Shown: positions 10,211 through 19,800, numbered from the stretch's first letter. The stretch is DNA of 64,000 bases from Collinsella sp. AM17-1 (GCF_003470665.1 NZ_QRJZ01000011.1:1-64000), one strand, 5' to 3'. Translations and numbers: made by a program. Notes: generated by a model not told the origin, from the letters alone.

Positions 10211-11809
10211 TTAGTTCTCCTCTGATCCAGAAACATCCGAATGGTGCTTGGCCATGAACTGCTGCTTGAAGTCGCCGATGACGCGCAAGAGCTCAGCCTT
10301 GGTGTCATCATCGATCTTCTTGGCGCGAACCTTGTCGAGCAGCGAACCAAAGCCATTGTCCATGTACTCGATGAGCTCGGCACGGAAGGGCAGCACGTCG
10401 GCGATCTCCAGGTCATCCAGGAAGCCCTCGTTGCCAGCGAACAGCGTAACGATCTGCTCGCCAACCTCAAACGGCTTGTAACGCGGCTGCTTCAGGAGCT
10501 CGGTCATGCGAGCGCCGTGGGTAAGCTGCTTTTGCGTGGCCTCGTCGAGGTCGGAGCCGAACTGCGTGAAGCCGGCGAGCTCCTGGTACGAAGCAAGGTC
10601 CAGACGGAGGTTGCCGGCGACCTGCTTCATGGCCTTGGTCTGTGCGTCGCCACCGACGCGGGACACGGAAATGCCCACGTCGACTGCCGGGCGCTGGCCC
10701 TGGAAGAAGAGCTCGGACTGCAGGTAGATCTGACCATCGGTAATGGAAATGACGTTGGTCGGAATGTAGGCCGAGACGTCGCCGTCCTGGGTCTCGATGA
10801 TCGGAAGAGCCGTCATGGAGCCATAACCGTTCTTCTTGGACATCTTGACGGCACGCTCGAGCAGACGAGAGTGCAGGTAGAAGATGTCGCCAGGATAGGC
10901 CTCGCGTCCGGGCGGACGATGCAGCGTCAGCGACATCTGACGGTAAGCCACAGCCTGCTTGGACAGGTCGTCGTAGATGACGAGCACGTGGCCGCCGGGG
11001 TTGGTCTCGCTGGCAGGCTTGCCGTCCTCGCCGTTGTACATGAAGAACTCGCCGATAGCGGCACCGGCCATAGGCGCGATGTACTGCATAGGGGCGGAAT
11101 CGGCAGCGGTGGCCGAAACGATGATGGTGTAGTCGAGCGCACCGTGCTGAGCGAGGGTCTCGCGGATGTTGGCAACCGTGGAGGCCTTCTGGCCGATGGC
11201 GACATAGATGCAGACCATGCCCTTGCCGCGCTGGTTGAGGATAGCGTCGATGGCGATGGCGGTCTTACCGGTCTTACGGTCGCCGATAATGAGCTCACGC
11301 TGACCGCGGCCAATAGGCACCATGGAGTCGATAGCGAGCAGACCGGTCTGAACCGGCTCGCACACCGGGGTACGATCGATGACGCCGGGAGCCTTGAACT
11401 CGATGGGGCGACGGTGCGTGGCGACGATGTCGCCCAGGCCGTCGATGGGCTGGCCGAGCGGATTGACGACGCGGCCGAGCATGGCACGGCTCACGGGGAT
11501 ATCCATAATGCGGCCAGTGGTGCGGCACTCGTCGCCTTCCTTGATGGAGTCGACGGCACCGAACAGAACGGCGCCGACCTCGTCACGGTCAAGGTTCTGG
11601 GCAAGGCCGAAGACGGTCTCACCGGTATCGGAGCTCTTGAACTCCAGAAGCTCGCCTGCCATGGCACTCTTAAGGCCGGAGACGCGCGCGATGCCGTCGC
11701 CTACCTCGTCGACCGTTGAAACCTCATGCGTATCGACCGTCGCGGAGAGGCTCGTGAGCTGCTCCTGCAGTTTCTTGGCGATATCCTGGGCATTGAGGGT
11801 TTCGGACAT
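10211..11809 (-). CDS. atpA: ATP synthase F1 alpha subunit
   Basis: A 532-residue non-catalytic nucleotide-binding subunit that alternates with beta in the F1 hexamer. Walker A is GDRKTGKT, and the family segment [30 protein letters not shown] is intact, including the [11 protein letters not shown] stretch contacting the catalytic site. The start overlaps the atpH stop by one base (TAATG). Length is about 20 residues above E. coli AtpA owing to a charged C-terminal tail ([12 protein letters not shown]). Confidence 0.98.
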   Translation of the reverse strand: MSETLNAQDIAKKLQEQLTSLSATVDTHEVSTVDEVGDGIARVSGLKSAMAGELLEFKSSDTGETVFGLAQNLDRDEVGAVLFGAVDSIKEGDECRTTGRIMDIPVSRAMLGRVVNPLGQPIDGLGDIVATHRRPIEFKAPGVIDRTPVCEPVQTGLLAIDSMVPIGRGQRELIIGDRKTGKTAIAIDAILNQRGKGMVCIYVAIGQKASTVANIRETLAQHGALDYTIIVSATAADSAPMQYIAPMAGAAIGEFFMYNGEDGKPASETNPGGHVLVIYDDLSKQAVAYRQMSLTLHRPPGREAYPGDIFYLHSRLLERAVKMSKKNGYGSMTALPIIETQDGDVSAYIPTNVISITDGQIYLQSELFFQGQRPAVDVGISVSRVGGDAQTKAMKQVAGNLRLDLASYQELAGFTQFGSDLDEATQKQLTHGARMTELLKQPRYKPFEVGEQIVTLFAGNEGFLDDLEIADVLPFRAELIEYMDNGFGSLLDKVRAKKIDDDTKAELLRVIGDFKQQFMAKHHSDVSGSEEN

Positions 11810-12285
11810 TAGGCTTCACCTCCGTACGAATTAGCAGAGTTTGCGAGGGTCTCCTGCGCGACGCGCAGCTGCGTCTTGACGGAAATGTCACGACGCTCGC
11901 CGCGGGCCTCGAGCACCAGGCCGCCCACGATAGACGGGTCAACCTGCTCGATAAGGAATACCTTGCGGCCGAAGTCCTGCTCGCATTTCTTAGTGATGGT
12001 TTGACGCAGCTCGTCGTCGAGCGGGATCGCCGTGGTGACGGTCACGCCCACTACATCCTCGTCTTCCTCGGCAACATACTTAAAGGCAGCTGCCACCTTG
12101 GGAAGAAGGTCGAGCTGGTCGCGCTTGGACATGGTGTCGAGCACAGCGACGATCTCGGGGCTGGCAGAAGCCAAGCGCTCGATCATCTCGAGGTCCTCGA
12201 ACACATGGTTCTCGGCCTTAGCGGCTTCCAGAAGGGAGCGCGCGTAGGTCTCGAGCACCTTGTCCTGATAGCGGCTAGTCGGCAT
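11809..12285 (-). CDS. atpH: ATP synthase F1 delta subunit
   Basis: A 158-residue delta subunit linking the top of F1 to the b-subunit stator. The N-terminal helical bundle ([19 protein letters not shown]) and the conserved C-terminal signature [26 protein letters not shown] are present, although the DxS..GG sequence is somewhat diverged. Its start lies inside atpF (11-nt overlap), and its stop overlaps the atpA start, so the genes are tightly coupled. Confidence 0.93.
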   Translation of the reverse strand: MPTSRYQDKVLETYARSLLEAAKAENHVFEDLEMIERLASASPEIVAVLDTMSKRDQLDLLPKVAAAFKYVAEEDEDVVGVTVTTAIPLDDELRQTITKKCEQDFGRKVFLIEQVDPSIVGGLVLEARGERRDISVKTQLRVAQETLANSANSYGGEA

Positions 12286-12877
12286 TCAGGCTACCTGCTT
12301 CCTGGATGTAGCGCTCGATGAGCTTCTTCTGCTCGGCATCGTCCTCGAGTGCCTCGCCCACGATCTTGGTGGCGACGGCAACGGACAGGTCGGCGATGGA
12401 GCTCGCGGCACCGGCGTAAATGGACTTGCGCTCGTCCTCGACGGTCGTATGGGCCTTGGCGATGATCTCCTCGGCCTCCTTGTGAGCAGCCTCGATGATA
12501 CGGGCGCGCTCGGACTCGGCGTCCTTACGGGCCTCGAGAACGATGTCGGCAGCCTGACGACGGGCGTCGGTGACGATCGAGTCGGACTCAGCGCGCTTGG
12601 CGATAGCCTCCTGCTTGGTCTTCTCGGCCTCGTCGAGGCTCTCCTCGATCTTCTTGCCGCGCTCCTCCATGGTTTTCATGATGCCCGGCAGGGCGACCTT
12701 GGCCAGCACGATCCAGATAATCAGGAAGGCGATAAGCGCCGGGATGAACTCCGCCATCTTAGGGATGAGGATGTCCGCACCGGCAGCGCCGTCCTCGGCG
12801 AACGCGGAAACCGGCATGAGCAGCGCGGCCGCGGACGCGGAGAGTGCGATCGCGCTCTTCTGGGATGAAAGATTCAT
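12275..12877 (-). CDS. atpF: ATP synthase Fo b subunit
   Basis: A 200-residue b subunit forming the peripheral stalk. The N terminus resembles a signal peptide (SAIALSASAAALLMPVSAFA); a membrane helix follows near residues 44-66 (FIPALIAFLIIWIVLAKVAL), then a long charged coiled coil rich in Glu, Lys and Ala up to residue ~170. The signal-like N-extension is longer than in E. coli b (156 residues). Whether it is cleaved cannot be seen from sequence. Confidence 0.93.
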   Translation of the reverse strand: MNLSSQKSAIALSASAAALLMPVSAFAEDGAAGADILIPKMAEFIPALIAFLIIWIVLAKVALPGIMKTMEERGKKIEESLDEAEKTKQEAIAKRAESDSIVTDARRQAADIVLEARKDAESERARIIEAAHKEAEEIIAKAHTTVEDERKSIYAGAASSIADLSVAVATKIVGEALEDDAEQKKLIERYIQEAGSLNAD

Positions 12878-12892
12878 ACTTGACGCTCCGTG

Positions 12893-13087
12893 CTATTTAA
12901 CGATCAGCGCGACAACGAAGCCGATCAGAGCCAGAGCCTCGCCGAAGGCGGAGCCCATGATGAAGACGGTGAACACGCGGCCCTGGACCTCAGGCTGACG
13001 GGCCATAGCACCCGTAGCACCCAGAGCAGACAGGCCGATAGCAAGACCAGCGCCGATAACACCGAGACCGTAACCGATAACTCCCAC
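12893..13087 (-). CDS. atpE: ATP synthase Fo c subunit
   Basis: A 64-residue hairpin proteolipid that forms the rotating ring. Helix 1 carries the glycine pattern GAGLAIGLSALGA, the polar loop is ARQPE and the ion-binding carboxylate is Glu50 (AFGEALALIGF). The residue after Glu50 is Ala, not the Ser/Thr of sodium-type rings, so proton coupling is more likely. It is short for the family (usually 70-85). The start is GTG at 13087 with AGGAGG four bases upstream, a strong initiation site that fits the high copy number needed for c. The 124-nt gap from atpB holds no clear terminator. Confidence 0.93.
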   Translation of the reverse strand: MGVIGYGLGVIGAGLAIGLSALGATGAMARQPEVQGRVFTVFIMGSAFGEALALIGFVVALIVK

Positions 13088-13211
13088 GATTCCTCCTTTG
13101 TCGTGCGTGTCTTATTTCACGCAGGATAACCTTTTTATAACTGCCGGGCTCCATGGGTACGGGCACCGGCGGTTTAACGAATTGCCTTACCTTTAAGGCG
13201 CGAACGGAAGA

Positions 13212-14015
13212 CTACTCCTCCTCCGCGACCTCCTCTGCCTCGGAGACATACACGGCGGTAAGGACCGTGAAGACGTAAGCCTGGATGGCGCCGACCACAA
13301 GCTCGATCGCATAGATCAGGATGAGGATGGCAAGCCAGGCTAGCGAAGGCAGGGCGCCAACGGCGTGGGCCGCGGAAACCTGCTGAAGCAGCGGCTGCAT
13401 GAACATGCTCGCCATGATGGCGAACGAGCCCATGACCACGTGTCCTGCGAACATGTTGCAGAACAGACGGACGGCGAGCGTGATGAGGCGCAGGAAGGTC
13501 GAGAAAAGCTCGACGACCCACACGAGCACGTTCATCGGGAAGCTCACGCCCTGCGGGGCGAGGCTCTTGATGTAGCCGATCACGCCGTGAGCCTTGCATC
13601 CGTAGTAGATGAAGTACACGAAGGCGAAAATGGCGAGTGCGGCGGTGGAGCCGATTGCGCCGGTGCCGGGCTTCATTCCCGGGATCAGGCCGATCATGTT
13701 ATTGATCAGGATGAACAGGAAAAGCGAGCACAGGAACGGGAAGTGCTTCTTCCAGTTCTCACCCACGACACCCTTGCCGATATCGTTCTCGACGTACTCG
13801 ATGATGTACTCGAAACCGTTGACGAAGAAGCCCTTGGGAACCAGGGTCTGCTTCTTCTTGAACACGGCCAGGACGATCAGGAGCACGATCGTGGAGACGA
13901 TCAGCCAAAACGAGTACTGCGTGATGCCGCAGCTCAGATCGCCCACGACAGGGGTGGAGCTGAACTCGCTGACCAGATGATTAATCTCATCAGGCAGCTT
14001 TTCAAAAATTTCCAC
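13212..14015 (-). CDS. atpB: ATP synthase Fo a subunit
   Basis: A 267-residue membrane subunit providing the ion half-channels beside the c ring. Several membrane helices are visible, and the essential stator arginine is Arg183 in LAVRLFCNMFAGH, with Glu/Gln-containing helix AIELVVGAIQAYVF near the C terminus. The C-terminal tail is acidic (SEAEEVAEEE). The start lies 3 nt after the atpI-like stop codon. Confidence 0.95.
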   Translation of the reverse strand: MEIFEKLPDEINHLVSEFSSTPVVGDLSCGITQYSFWLIVSTIVLLIVLAVFKKKQTLVPKGFFVNGFEYIIEYVENDIGKGVVGENWKKHFPFLCSLFLFILINNMIGLIPGMKPGTGAIGSTAALAIFAFVYFIYYGCKAHGVIGYIKSLAPQGVSFPMNVLVWVVELFSTFLRLITLAVRLFCNMFAGHVVMGSFAIMASMFMQPLLQQVSAAHAVGALPSLAWLAILILIYAIELVVGAIQAYVFTVLTAVYVSEAEEVAEEE

Positions 14016-14018
14016 GAC

Positions 14019-14330
14019 TTACCTTTCGACCTCATGAGGATCTCGCAGCGCCTTGGCGACGCGAACCGTGCAGGCGGCCATAAAGGCCACGAAGCCGATC
14101 GCCTCGCCCAGGAGGAACATACGAAATGCCTCTCCGAACAACGCAAACACAACCAAGGTAAAGACAAGCAACGCGATCGCCGAGACCGCGAGACTCACCA
14201 TGCCCCTGAGCATGTCCGCATTCTGTTTATCGTCAAGAACCGGCTTGAGCGTAAAAACAAAGGGAAGGAAGGCAATTGCGCCCGCGATGGCGCCTGCAAC
14301 GATAGCGAGCAGATCGGCTATCTGAAACAC
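14019..14330 (-). CDS. AtpI-like small membrane protein at the head of the ATP synthase operon
   Basis: A 103-residue protein with four predicted membrane helices (LLAIVAGAIAGAIAFLPFV, MVSLAVSAIALLVFTLVVFAL, RMFLLGEAIGFVAFMAA and a weaker one). Position as first gene before atpB matches atpI, whose product is thought to help c-ring assembly or ion supply. Sequence similarity to AtpI is weak. I use the GTG at 14330, preceded by AGGA, because the operon promoter at 14392-14419 would start transcription downstream of the alternative TTG at 14405. Confidence 0.7.
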   Translation of the reverse strand: MFQIADLLAIVAGAIAGAIAFLPFVFTLKPVLDDKQNADMLRGMVSLAVSAIALLVFTLVVFALFGEAFRMFLLGEAIGFVAFMAACTVRVAKALRDPHEVER

Positions 14331-14391
14331 TGGCTTCCTCGCTTTCCTTTTCAACGCCTCACAGCACAGTCCCAGCCAAACATTGGTGACT

Positions 14392-14419
14392 ATTGTACGA
14401 GCCAATCGCTAAAGTACAA
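14392..14419 (-). promoter_or_regulatory. Promoter of the ATP synthase operon
   Basis: On the minus strand, -35 TTGTAC (14414-14419) and -10 TACAAT (14392-14397) are separated by 16 nt. The predicted start near 14385 leaves a ~55-nt leader before the GTG start of the first gene. Confidence 0.65.
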
Positions 14420-14469
14420 CCGTAAAACAAACGGTTAATACGCACCTGTACGTTTTCTTAAGGCCTTCT

Positions 14470-14571
14470 TTATGCCGCAGGTACGGTAATACGTTTTTTC
14501 GAACCCCTCAGCGCAAAACGTCCGTTAACAGAAGTGCGCGTGGACGACTTTTGCTCGCCCGCGCGCACCAT
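14470..14571 (-). CDS. Possible 33-residue basic small protein downstream of upp
   Basis: ATG 14571 opens a 33-codon frame whose product is basic (MVRAGEQKSSTRTSV... ending TVPAA) and uses G/C-rich codons. The frame stays open upstream to the upp stop codon and is in the same phase as upp, so it could also be a read-through tail or chance. The ribosome-binding site is weak (GAAGAA). No family recognised. Confidence 0.2.
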   Translation of the reverse strand: MVRAGEQKSSTRTSVNGRFALRGSKKRITVPAA

Positions 14572-14610
14572 TTCTTCGTATTTGTAACCGTAGCCGACAA
14601 GGCCCAACGA

Positions 14611-15258
14611 CTAGAGCGTACCGTAGATGCGGTCGCCGGCGTCGCCCAGGCCGGGAACGATGTAGGCGGCCTCGTTGAGATGGTCATCGATGGCGCAGGT
14701 ATAGATATGCACATCGGGATCTTTTTCGGTCAGCGACTTGAGGCCCTCGGGGGCCGCGACGATGCACAGCATGCGGATGTCCTTGACGCCACGCTCGCGC
14801 AGATAGCTGATAGCCATCTCGGCCGAGCCGCCCGTGGCGAGCATGGGGTCGACGACCAGGCAGATGCGCTGGTCGATATCCTTGGGCATCTTGCAGTAAT
14901 ACTCATGCGGCTCGTGGGTGACCTCGTCGCGCTCCATGCCGATGTGGCCCACGCGAGCAGAGGGCACCAGGTCGAGGATACCGTCGACCATGCCAAGGCC
15001 CGCACGCAGGATAGGCACGATGGCGAGTTTCTTGCCGGCGAGCTGTTTGAACGTGGCGGCAGTGATGGGGGTCTCGACCTCGACGTCTTCCATGGGCAGG
15101 TCGCGCATGGCCTCGTAGCCGTCAAAAAGCGCAAGCTCGCGCACGAGCTGGCGGAACTGATTGGTGCCGGTGCTCTTGTCGCGCAAGATCGACAGCTTGT
15201 GCTGGACGAGTGGGTGATCGACAAGGGTCACACGGGACGTATCGTAGGTGACGGTCAT
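14611..15258 (-). CDS. upp: Uracil phosphoribosyltransferase
   Basis: A 215-residue type I phosphoribosyltransferase that converts uracil and PRPP to UMP in pyrimidine salvage. The PRPP-binding loop is [12 protein letters not shown], and the uracil-binding C-terminal segment [12 protein letters not shown] is intact. ATG 15258 is supported by the family N terminus ([25 protein letters not shown]) and AAAGGGG upstream; in-frame codons further upstream encode no family sequence. It lies 122 nt behind glpK on the same strand, and the leader contains a GC-rich hairpin just before the ribosome-binding site. Confidence 0.96.
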   Translation of the reverse strand: MTVTYDTSRVTLVDHPLVQHKLSILRDKSTGTNQFRQLVRELALFDGYEAMRDLPMEDVEVETPITAATFKQLAGKKLAIVPILRAGLGMVDGILDLVPSARVGHIGMERDEVTHEPHEYYCKMPKDIDQRICLVVDPMLATGGSAEMAISYLRERGVKDIRMLCIVAAPEGLKSLTEKDPDVHIYTCAIDDHLNEAAYIVPGLGDAGDRIYGTL

Positions 15259-15380
15259 GGGTTGAAGCCCCTTTCGTTGCGGCCGGAAGATGGCCTTGCT
15301 GACAAGGCGCACGGCGACGTTGTTGCCGCGCACCGTGCATAAGTTTAACGGTTTGTTGTATCGAGTGCCCCGTCGCAACC

Positions 15381-16922
15381 CTACTGAACGGTGCTGAGCG
15401 AACGCTTGACGGCATCACGCCAACCAGCGAGGTTGCTCTCACGGCGCTCGGCGGACATATGAGGATGGAAGATTTTGACGATCTGAGCGTTTTGCTCCAG
15501 CTCCTCCAAATCCTCCCAGTAGCCGACGGCAAGGCCCGCCAAGTACGCGGCGCCGATCGCCGTGGTCTCCACCGTCTCGCACTGCAGCACGGGGATATCC
15601 AGCAGATCGGCCTGGAATTGCATGATGAACTCGTTGCGCGAGGCACCGCCATCGACGGACAGACGCTCAATCGAAAGTCCCACGTCCTGCTCCATGGCGC
15701 GCAGCACGTCATAACTCTGATAGGCCATGGACTCGCAGGCCGCACGCACAATGGTCGCGCGACTCGAGGCACCGGTCAGGCCGCACACGATACCGCGAGC
15801 ATGCGGGTCCCACCAGGGAGCGCCCAGGCCTGCGAAGGCGGGGACGAAGTAGCAGCCCTCGTTGTCGTTGATCGAAGCGGCGAGTTGCGCGGACTCGCTC
15901 ACGCTCGAGATGATGCCCATGTTGTTGCGCAGCCAGTTCATGGTGGAGCCTGCGGCAAAGATAGAACCCTCGAGCGCATAGCTGATCTTGCCGTCAGCGG
16001 CGATACCGATCGTGGAGACCAGACCGTTCTTGGATTCTACGATCTCGTCGCCGGTGTTCATGAGCATAAAGCAACCCGTGCCATAGGTGTTTTTGGTCTG
16101 GCCGGGATGGAAGCAGCAGTGGCCGAATAGCGACGCCTGCTGGTCGCCCGCCACGCCCATAATGGGTGGCATGTTGGTCATGATGTCGCTCGCGACGCGG
16201 CCGTAATCGCCCGAGCTCCAACGAACCTCGGGCATCATGGAACGCGGGACGTCGAAAAGCGCCAGCAGATCGTCGTCCCAATCGAGCGCATGGATATTAA
16301 AGAGCGCGGTGCGGCTGGCATTGGTGTAGTCGGTAGCAAAGACCTGACCGCCGGTGAGATTGTAGATGAGCCACGTGTCGATGGTGCCGAACATAAGGTC
16401 GCCCGCCGCGGCGCTCTCGCGCGCGCCGTCGACGTTATCGAGAATCCACTGCACCTTGGAGGCCGAGAAATACGGGTCGAGCGTAAGCCCCGTGCGGGAG
16501 CGCACCAGCTCTTCTGCGCCCTGCTCGACCAGCTCGTCGATCAGAGGTGCGGTGCGACGGCATTGCCACACGATGGCGTTATAGATGGGTTGGCCGCTTA
16601 TGCGGTCCCACACCACCGTGGTCTCGCGCTGGTTGGAGATACCGATGGCGGCAATGCGGTCAGAATGGATGCCGCTCTTAAACTGAACCTCCATCATGAC
16701 GGCGATCTGGCTAGCAAGGACCGCCATGGGGTCTTGCTCCACCCAGCCGGGACGCGGAAAGCTGGTTTTGACGCTGCGACGTGCCTGCGCGACGATGCAG
16801 CCGTACTCGTCGACGATGGTCGCAAGTACCGAGGTGGTGCCGCAGTCGAGCGCCATGATGTAGGAACCGCCAAAGTCAAACGAGGCATCTTCCATGCCCA
16901 GGCTGCCCAGATTCAACGACAT
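15381..16922 (-). CDS. glpK: Glycerol kinase (FGGY family)
   Basis: A 513-residue FGGY carbohydrate kinase phosphorylating glycerol to sn-glycerol 3-phosphate. Landmarks: ATP loop [11 protein letters not shown] (Cys replaces the usual Gln in DQGTTS), [11 protein letters not shown], the WQCRRT substrate motif, [24 protein letters not shown] and the C-terminal [18 protein letters not shown]. Length matches GlpK (about 500). AAAGG lies 9 nt before the ATG. It follows a Sua5/TsaC gene by 13 nt, so the two share a transcript. No glpF or glpO is seen nearby; glycerol may enter by diffusion or a facilitator elsewhere. Confidence 0.92.
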   Translation of the reverse strand: MSLNLGSLGMEDASFDFGGSYIMALDCGTTSVLATIVDEYGCIVAQARRSVKTSFPRPGWVEQDPMAVLASQIAVMMEVQFKSGIHSDRIAAIGISNQRETTVVWDRISGQPIYNAIVWQCRRTAPLIDELVEQGAEELVRSRTGLTLDPYFSASKVQWILDNVDGARESAAAGDLMFGTIDTWLIYNLTGGQVFATDYTNASRTALFNIHALDWDDDLLALFDVPRSMMPEVRWSSGDYGRVASDIMTNMPPIMGVAGDQQASLFGHCCFHPGQTKNTYGTGCFMLMNTGDEIVESKNGLVSTIGIAADGKISYALEGSIFAAGSTMNWLRNNMGIISSVSESAQLAASINDNEGCYFVPAFAGLGAPWWDPHARGIVCGLTGASSRATIVRAACESMAYQSYDVLRAMEQDVGLSIERLSVDGGASRNEFIMQFQADLLDIPVLQCETVETTAIGAAYLAGLAVGYWEDLEELEQNAQIVKIFHPHMSAERRESNLAGWRDAVKRSLSTVQ

Positions 16923-16935
16923 CGCTTAAACCTTT

Positions 16936-17679
16936 CTATTGCATCGGGTCGGACAGGACCCGTTCGATCTCTGATGCGGGAAGTGCGCCTTGGCGCAGGA
17001 TCTGGAGCTCGCCGTGCTGAAACGACACGATGGTCGAGGCGTCGCGACACGGGGTCTCACCGGCGTCGACGGCAACATCGACCCCCTCCAGGATGCGACC
17101 CTCCACCGTGATAAAACTTGCCGGCGCGGGCGCGCCATGCGTGTTGGCGCTGGTGCAGGCAAGGGGGCTGCCACAGGCGCGAATGAGCGCCTGCACCACG
17201 GGCGAGGCCGAAGCGCGAAGTGCCACCGTGTCGTCGGCAGCGCGCATAAAGGTCGGCACGCAGGGAGCTGCCTTGACCACGATAGTCAGGGCTCCCGGCC
17301 AGCATCGTCGCGCGAGTATGCGGGCATCTTCCGGGATATCCACGCCATAGCGGTCGAGTGCTTCGACGCCATCGACCAGCCAAGCGACGGTTTGCGTGAG
17401 TTCACGTTGCTTGAGAGTGAAGATACGGCGATAGCCGGTGCCGAGCGCAGGAACTGCGGCGCCATTGACGGCAGCCTGCGGATCGCGCGGCCACGATGGG
17501 AATTCGCTTGTATCTTGGGGCACGGCGTCCGAGAAGGCGTTGACTGCCACGGCGACACCGTAGACGGTCTCGGTCGGGATCAAAGCCAGGCCGCCGCGGC
17601 CGAGCACCTCGGCCGTGCGCTCGACGGCAAGCCGATGCGGCTCGCGCGTTCCCTCGTATACCCGATAGACCGTCTGCAT
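16936..17679 (-). CDS. Sua5/YciO/YrdC family L-threonylcarbamoyladenylate synthase
   Basis: A 247-residue member of the family that makes threonylcarbamoyl-AMP for the t6A modification of ANN-decoding tRNAs. The dsRNA-binding-like fold is recognisable: GGLALIPTETVYGVAV near residues 29-44, the RRCWPGALTIVVKA block, ALRASASPVVQALI and SPLACTSANTHGAPAP. About 30 extra residues are inserted after the first block, and the usual KxRP segment is altered to LKQRELTQ. This divergence makes function as the main TsaC uncertain; it may be a YciO-like paralogue. It lies directly upstream of glpK. Confidence 0.82.
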   Translation of the reverse strand: MQTVYRVYEGTREPHRLAVERTAEVLGRGGLALIPTETVYGVAVAVNAFSDAVPQDTSEFPSWPRDPQAAVNGAAVPALGTGYRRIFTLKQRELTQTVAWLVDGVEALDRYGVDIPEDARILARRCWPGALTIVVKAAPCVPTFMRAADDTVALRASASPVVQALIRACGSPLACTSANTHGAPAPASFITVEGRILEGVDVAVDAGETPCRDASTIVSFQHGELQILRQGALPASEIERVLSDPMQ

Positions 17680-17813
17680 GTGTATGCCAGCCCCTTACGC
17701 TCTGGTGCAAGTTTGTTTACTGTGGGGCATTCTCGCACGAAACGTTCAACCTATTTGCCCAGAGCGCATGTTGGTTTGGTGAGCGGCTCTAGTAGTCGGT
17801 GAAAGTGAGGGGG

Positions 17814-18260
17814 TTATTGGACTGCGACGAACTTCTTTGGCCTGCCGGCGTGACGTTCTTGGGCGGCGTAACGCTCGATGCTGTCTATCGTTATCATCCG
17901 ACGGCCGTCGACGAGTTCAACATCGAGCTTTCCGGCTTTGACCAGCGCGGTAATCCGCGGAGCGGAGACTTTGAGGTCCAGCGCTGCGTCTTTAAATGTT
18001 CGGCACGCCGCTTCCCGAGCGTCCTCGTGGTCGATTTCGACTGAAAGGGCCACGACCTCGGCCGAGCGTTCGTACCCTGCCGGAGTCAAACCGTTGTTGA
18101 GGTCGTCGGCCAAAAACGCCATCAGTGCCTCGGTGGCATGGGCAATCGCTTCTTCGCGCGTATCGCCATCGGCAAAGGCGCCGGGAATCTGCGGGAAGCT
18201 AGCGCAGTAACCATCGTCTTCTTTTATGAGAACGCAGTCATAGGTAAATCGCTGCCTCAT
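17814..18260 (-). CDS. hicB: HicB-family antitoxin with C-terminal DNA-binding domain
   Basis: A 148-residue antitoxin. The N-terminal half is a HicB partial RNase-H-like fold (YDCVLIKEDDGYCASFPQIPG, then EEAIAHATEALMAFL), and the C-terminal half (about residues 100-140) looks like a helix-turn-helix of the excisionase type (SAPRITALVKAGKLDVELVDGRRMI...). It should bind and silence the HicA toxin and repress its own operon. The start at ATG 18260 has GGAGG 5 nt upstream. The stop-to-start gap with hicA is 11 nt, toxin first, the usual hicAB order. Confidence 0.88.
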   Translation of the reverse strand: MRQRFTYDCVLIKEDDGYCASFPQIPGAFADGDTREEAIAHATEALMAFLADDLNNGLTPAGYERSAEVVALSVEIDHEDAREAACRTFKDAALDLKVSAPRITALVKAGKLDVELVDGRRMITIDSIERYAAQERHAGRPKKFVAVQ

Positions 18261-18271
18261 TTTGCCTCCAA

Positions 18272-18457
18272 CTACCATCCAGCTTGGCGACGAATACTTG
18301 CCCACGTGCCCTTCTTTGGTCGATCACCACCAGAGCCGTTCACGGTGACAACGCGGTCACCAGAAACATACTTAGCATGACTACCGACTTGCGCGACCTT
18401 CACGAATCCATCGTGCTTGAGTAGGGCAATGATTTCCCGAAAGGTAGGAGGTTGCAT
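18272..18457 (-). CDS. hicA: HicA-family mRNA interferase toxin
   Basis: A 61-residue toxin with a double-stranded-RNA-binding-like fold. Family members cleave mRNA and stop growth when the antitoxin is lost. The catalytic-type histidine is His27 in VGSHAKY, the N terminus REIIALLKHDGFVKV is typical, and the C terminus KKGTWASIRRQAG replaces the common KGTLRSILKQAGI. It begins the hicAB operon, with an AT-rich palindromic operator just upstream. Confidence 0.88.
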   Translation of the reverse strand: MQPPTFREIIALLKHDGFVKVAQVGSHAKYVSGDRVVTVNGSGGDRPKKGTWASIRRQAGW

Positions 18458-18481
18458 GGGCCGACCTCTTTCAGCCGTCCT

Positions 18482-18503
18482 AATTATAAACTACTTTATA
18501 ATT
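18482..18503 (-). promoter_or_regulatory. Operator/promoter of hicAB
   Basis: A perfect inverted repeat with arms AATTATAAA and TTTATAATT around a 4-nt centre lies 25-46 nt before the hicA start. One arm contains TATAAT, so binding here (presumably by HicB) would cover the -10 element. The site is strikingly AT-rich against its GC-rich surroundings. Confidence 0.65.
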
Positions 18504-18525
18504 TTTGCTAACCAGTTAATAAATA

Positions 18526-19800
18526 TTACTGGCGTTGCTTGGGCTCGGTGACGATGGCTCGGACAATGCGGGGGCGATCGGTGAGGTCGTGGACGATACG
18601 CACGTCCGAAAGGCCTGCTTGACGACAGAGCTCGGCCGCGGCGTCGAGCGCGCCCTCGTAGAGCTCGCAGGCAAACAGGCCGCCGGCACGCAGCATGTAG
18701 GGCGCCGCGTTGAGCAGGCGGCGGAAGATATCGAGACCGTCGGCACCGCCCTCGAGCGCCAGATCGGGCTCAAAGTCCTTGACCTCATGCGGCAGCGAGC
18801 GCATGACGTCGGTCGGGATGTAAGGTGGGTTGGAGACGAGCACATCAAAGGTGCCCCACTCTTCGCGGGGAATGGAACTCACCAGGTTTGTGAGGCTGAA
18901 GGCGACCTCGTCGGACGTGAGGCCAAGCGCATCACGGTTTTTGGTGGCCAGATCGATGGCGCGCGGCTCGATATCGGTAGCAGTGCAGGTAACGTGGCCG
19001 CGGCGCTCCCAGGCAAGGGAGAGCGAAATGCAGCCCGTGCCGCAGCCGACCTCGAGAACGCGGGCAGTGCGGGGCTCGGCTGGGGCAGATACGTTGGCCT
19101 CGGCGGCATCTTGCGCGGGAGTCGCCTGTTGGTCGTTGTCCTCAATGGCGATGCCGTATTCGTCGAGCTCGGGCTCGGGGGTTTCCATGGCCTCTGCTTC
19201 TGCCGCTTCGGCTTCTGCCGCCTGCGCGGCGGCTTCCTCGGCCTCGCGATCGGCCAGTTCCTCGGCATAAGCGCGACTGCCCAGCACATCGCCGCCTAGC
19301 GCCGCCTCGTCGGCAGCTGTGAGGTTGGCGGCACGGCGCTCGGCCGTCGCTCGCTCGTCGGCCAATGCGGCCTCGGCCTTGCGTGCCTCCTCGACCTCAT
19401 CGTTCCAAGGCAGCTCAACACGCTGACGGGCAGCGGCCTCGGGGCTCAGTACCTCGGCATCCAGATAATTGAGGACTTCCTCGACGAGCATCTCGGTCTC
19501 GGGGCGCGGAATGAGCACACCGGGGGCGCACGCGACGTCGATCATGCGAAACTGCGTGCTGCCCGTGATGTATTGCAGCGGCTCGCCCTTAGCGCGGCGG
19601 ACAACGGCCGCATGCATGGTCTCGAGCTGGGCCGCGTTAAGCGTCTCGTCCATACGCATATATAGGTCAATGCGCGCCAGGCCCGTGGCGGCGCACAGCA
19701 GCCACTCGGCAGAAAGACGGGGGTGCTCCTCGCCGCGCTCGGCCAGGTACTCCTTGGTCCACTCGAGACAACGCTTGATGGTCCAAATCTCGTTTGCCAT
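18526..19800 (-). CDS. prmC: Peptide chain release factor N5-glutamine methyltransferase with Ala/Glu-rich insert
   Basis: PrmC methylates the Gln of the GGQ motif in release factors. The protein has 424 residues against about 280 for the family. The N-terminal helical domain (residues 1-105, with GEPLQYITGSTQFR and IPRPETEMLVEE) and the methyltransferase domain (VLEVGCGTG at 248-256, NPPYIP at 324-329) are intact. Between them lies a low-complexity insert at about 116-243, dominated by Ala and Glu. ATG 19800 is supported by GGAGGG and the family N terminus. The target gene prfA lies just upstream on the same strand, the usual pairing, though 590 nt apart here. Confidence 0.93.
   Translation of the reverse strand: MANEIWTIKRCLEWTKEYLAERGEEHPRLSAEWLLCAATGLARIDLYMRMDETLNAAQLETMHAAVVRRAKGEPLQYITGSTQFRMIDVACAPGVLIPRPETEMLVEEVLNYLDAEVLSPEAAARQRVELPWNDEVEEARKAEAALADERATAERRAANLTAADEAALGGDVLGSRAYAEELADREAEEAAAQAAEAEAAEAEAMETPEPELDEYGIAIEDNDQQATPAQDAAEANVSAPAEPRTARVLEVGCGTGCISLSLAWERRGHVTCTATDIEPRAIDLATKNRDALGLTSDEVAFSLTNLVSSIPREEWGTFDVLVSNPPYIPTDVMRSLPHEVKDFEPDLALEGGADGLDIFRRLLNAAPYMLRAGGLFACELYEGALDAAAELCRQAGLSDVRIVHDLTDRPRIVRAIVTEPKQRQ

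Noticed and set aside
12893..13087. Sodium-coupled ATP synthase
   Set aside because: The residue after Glu50 of the c subunit is Ala and the helix 1 Gln of sodium-type rings is not seen, so proton coupling is preferred.
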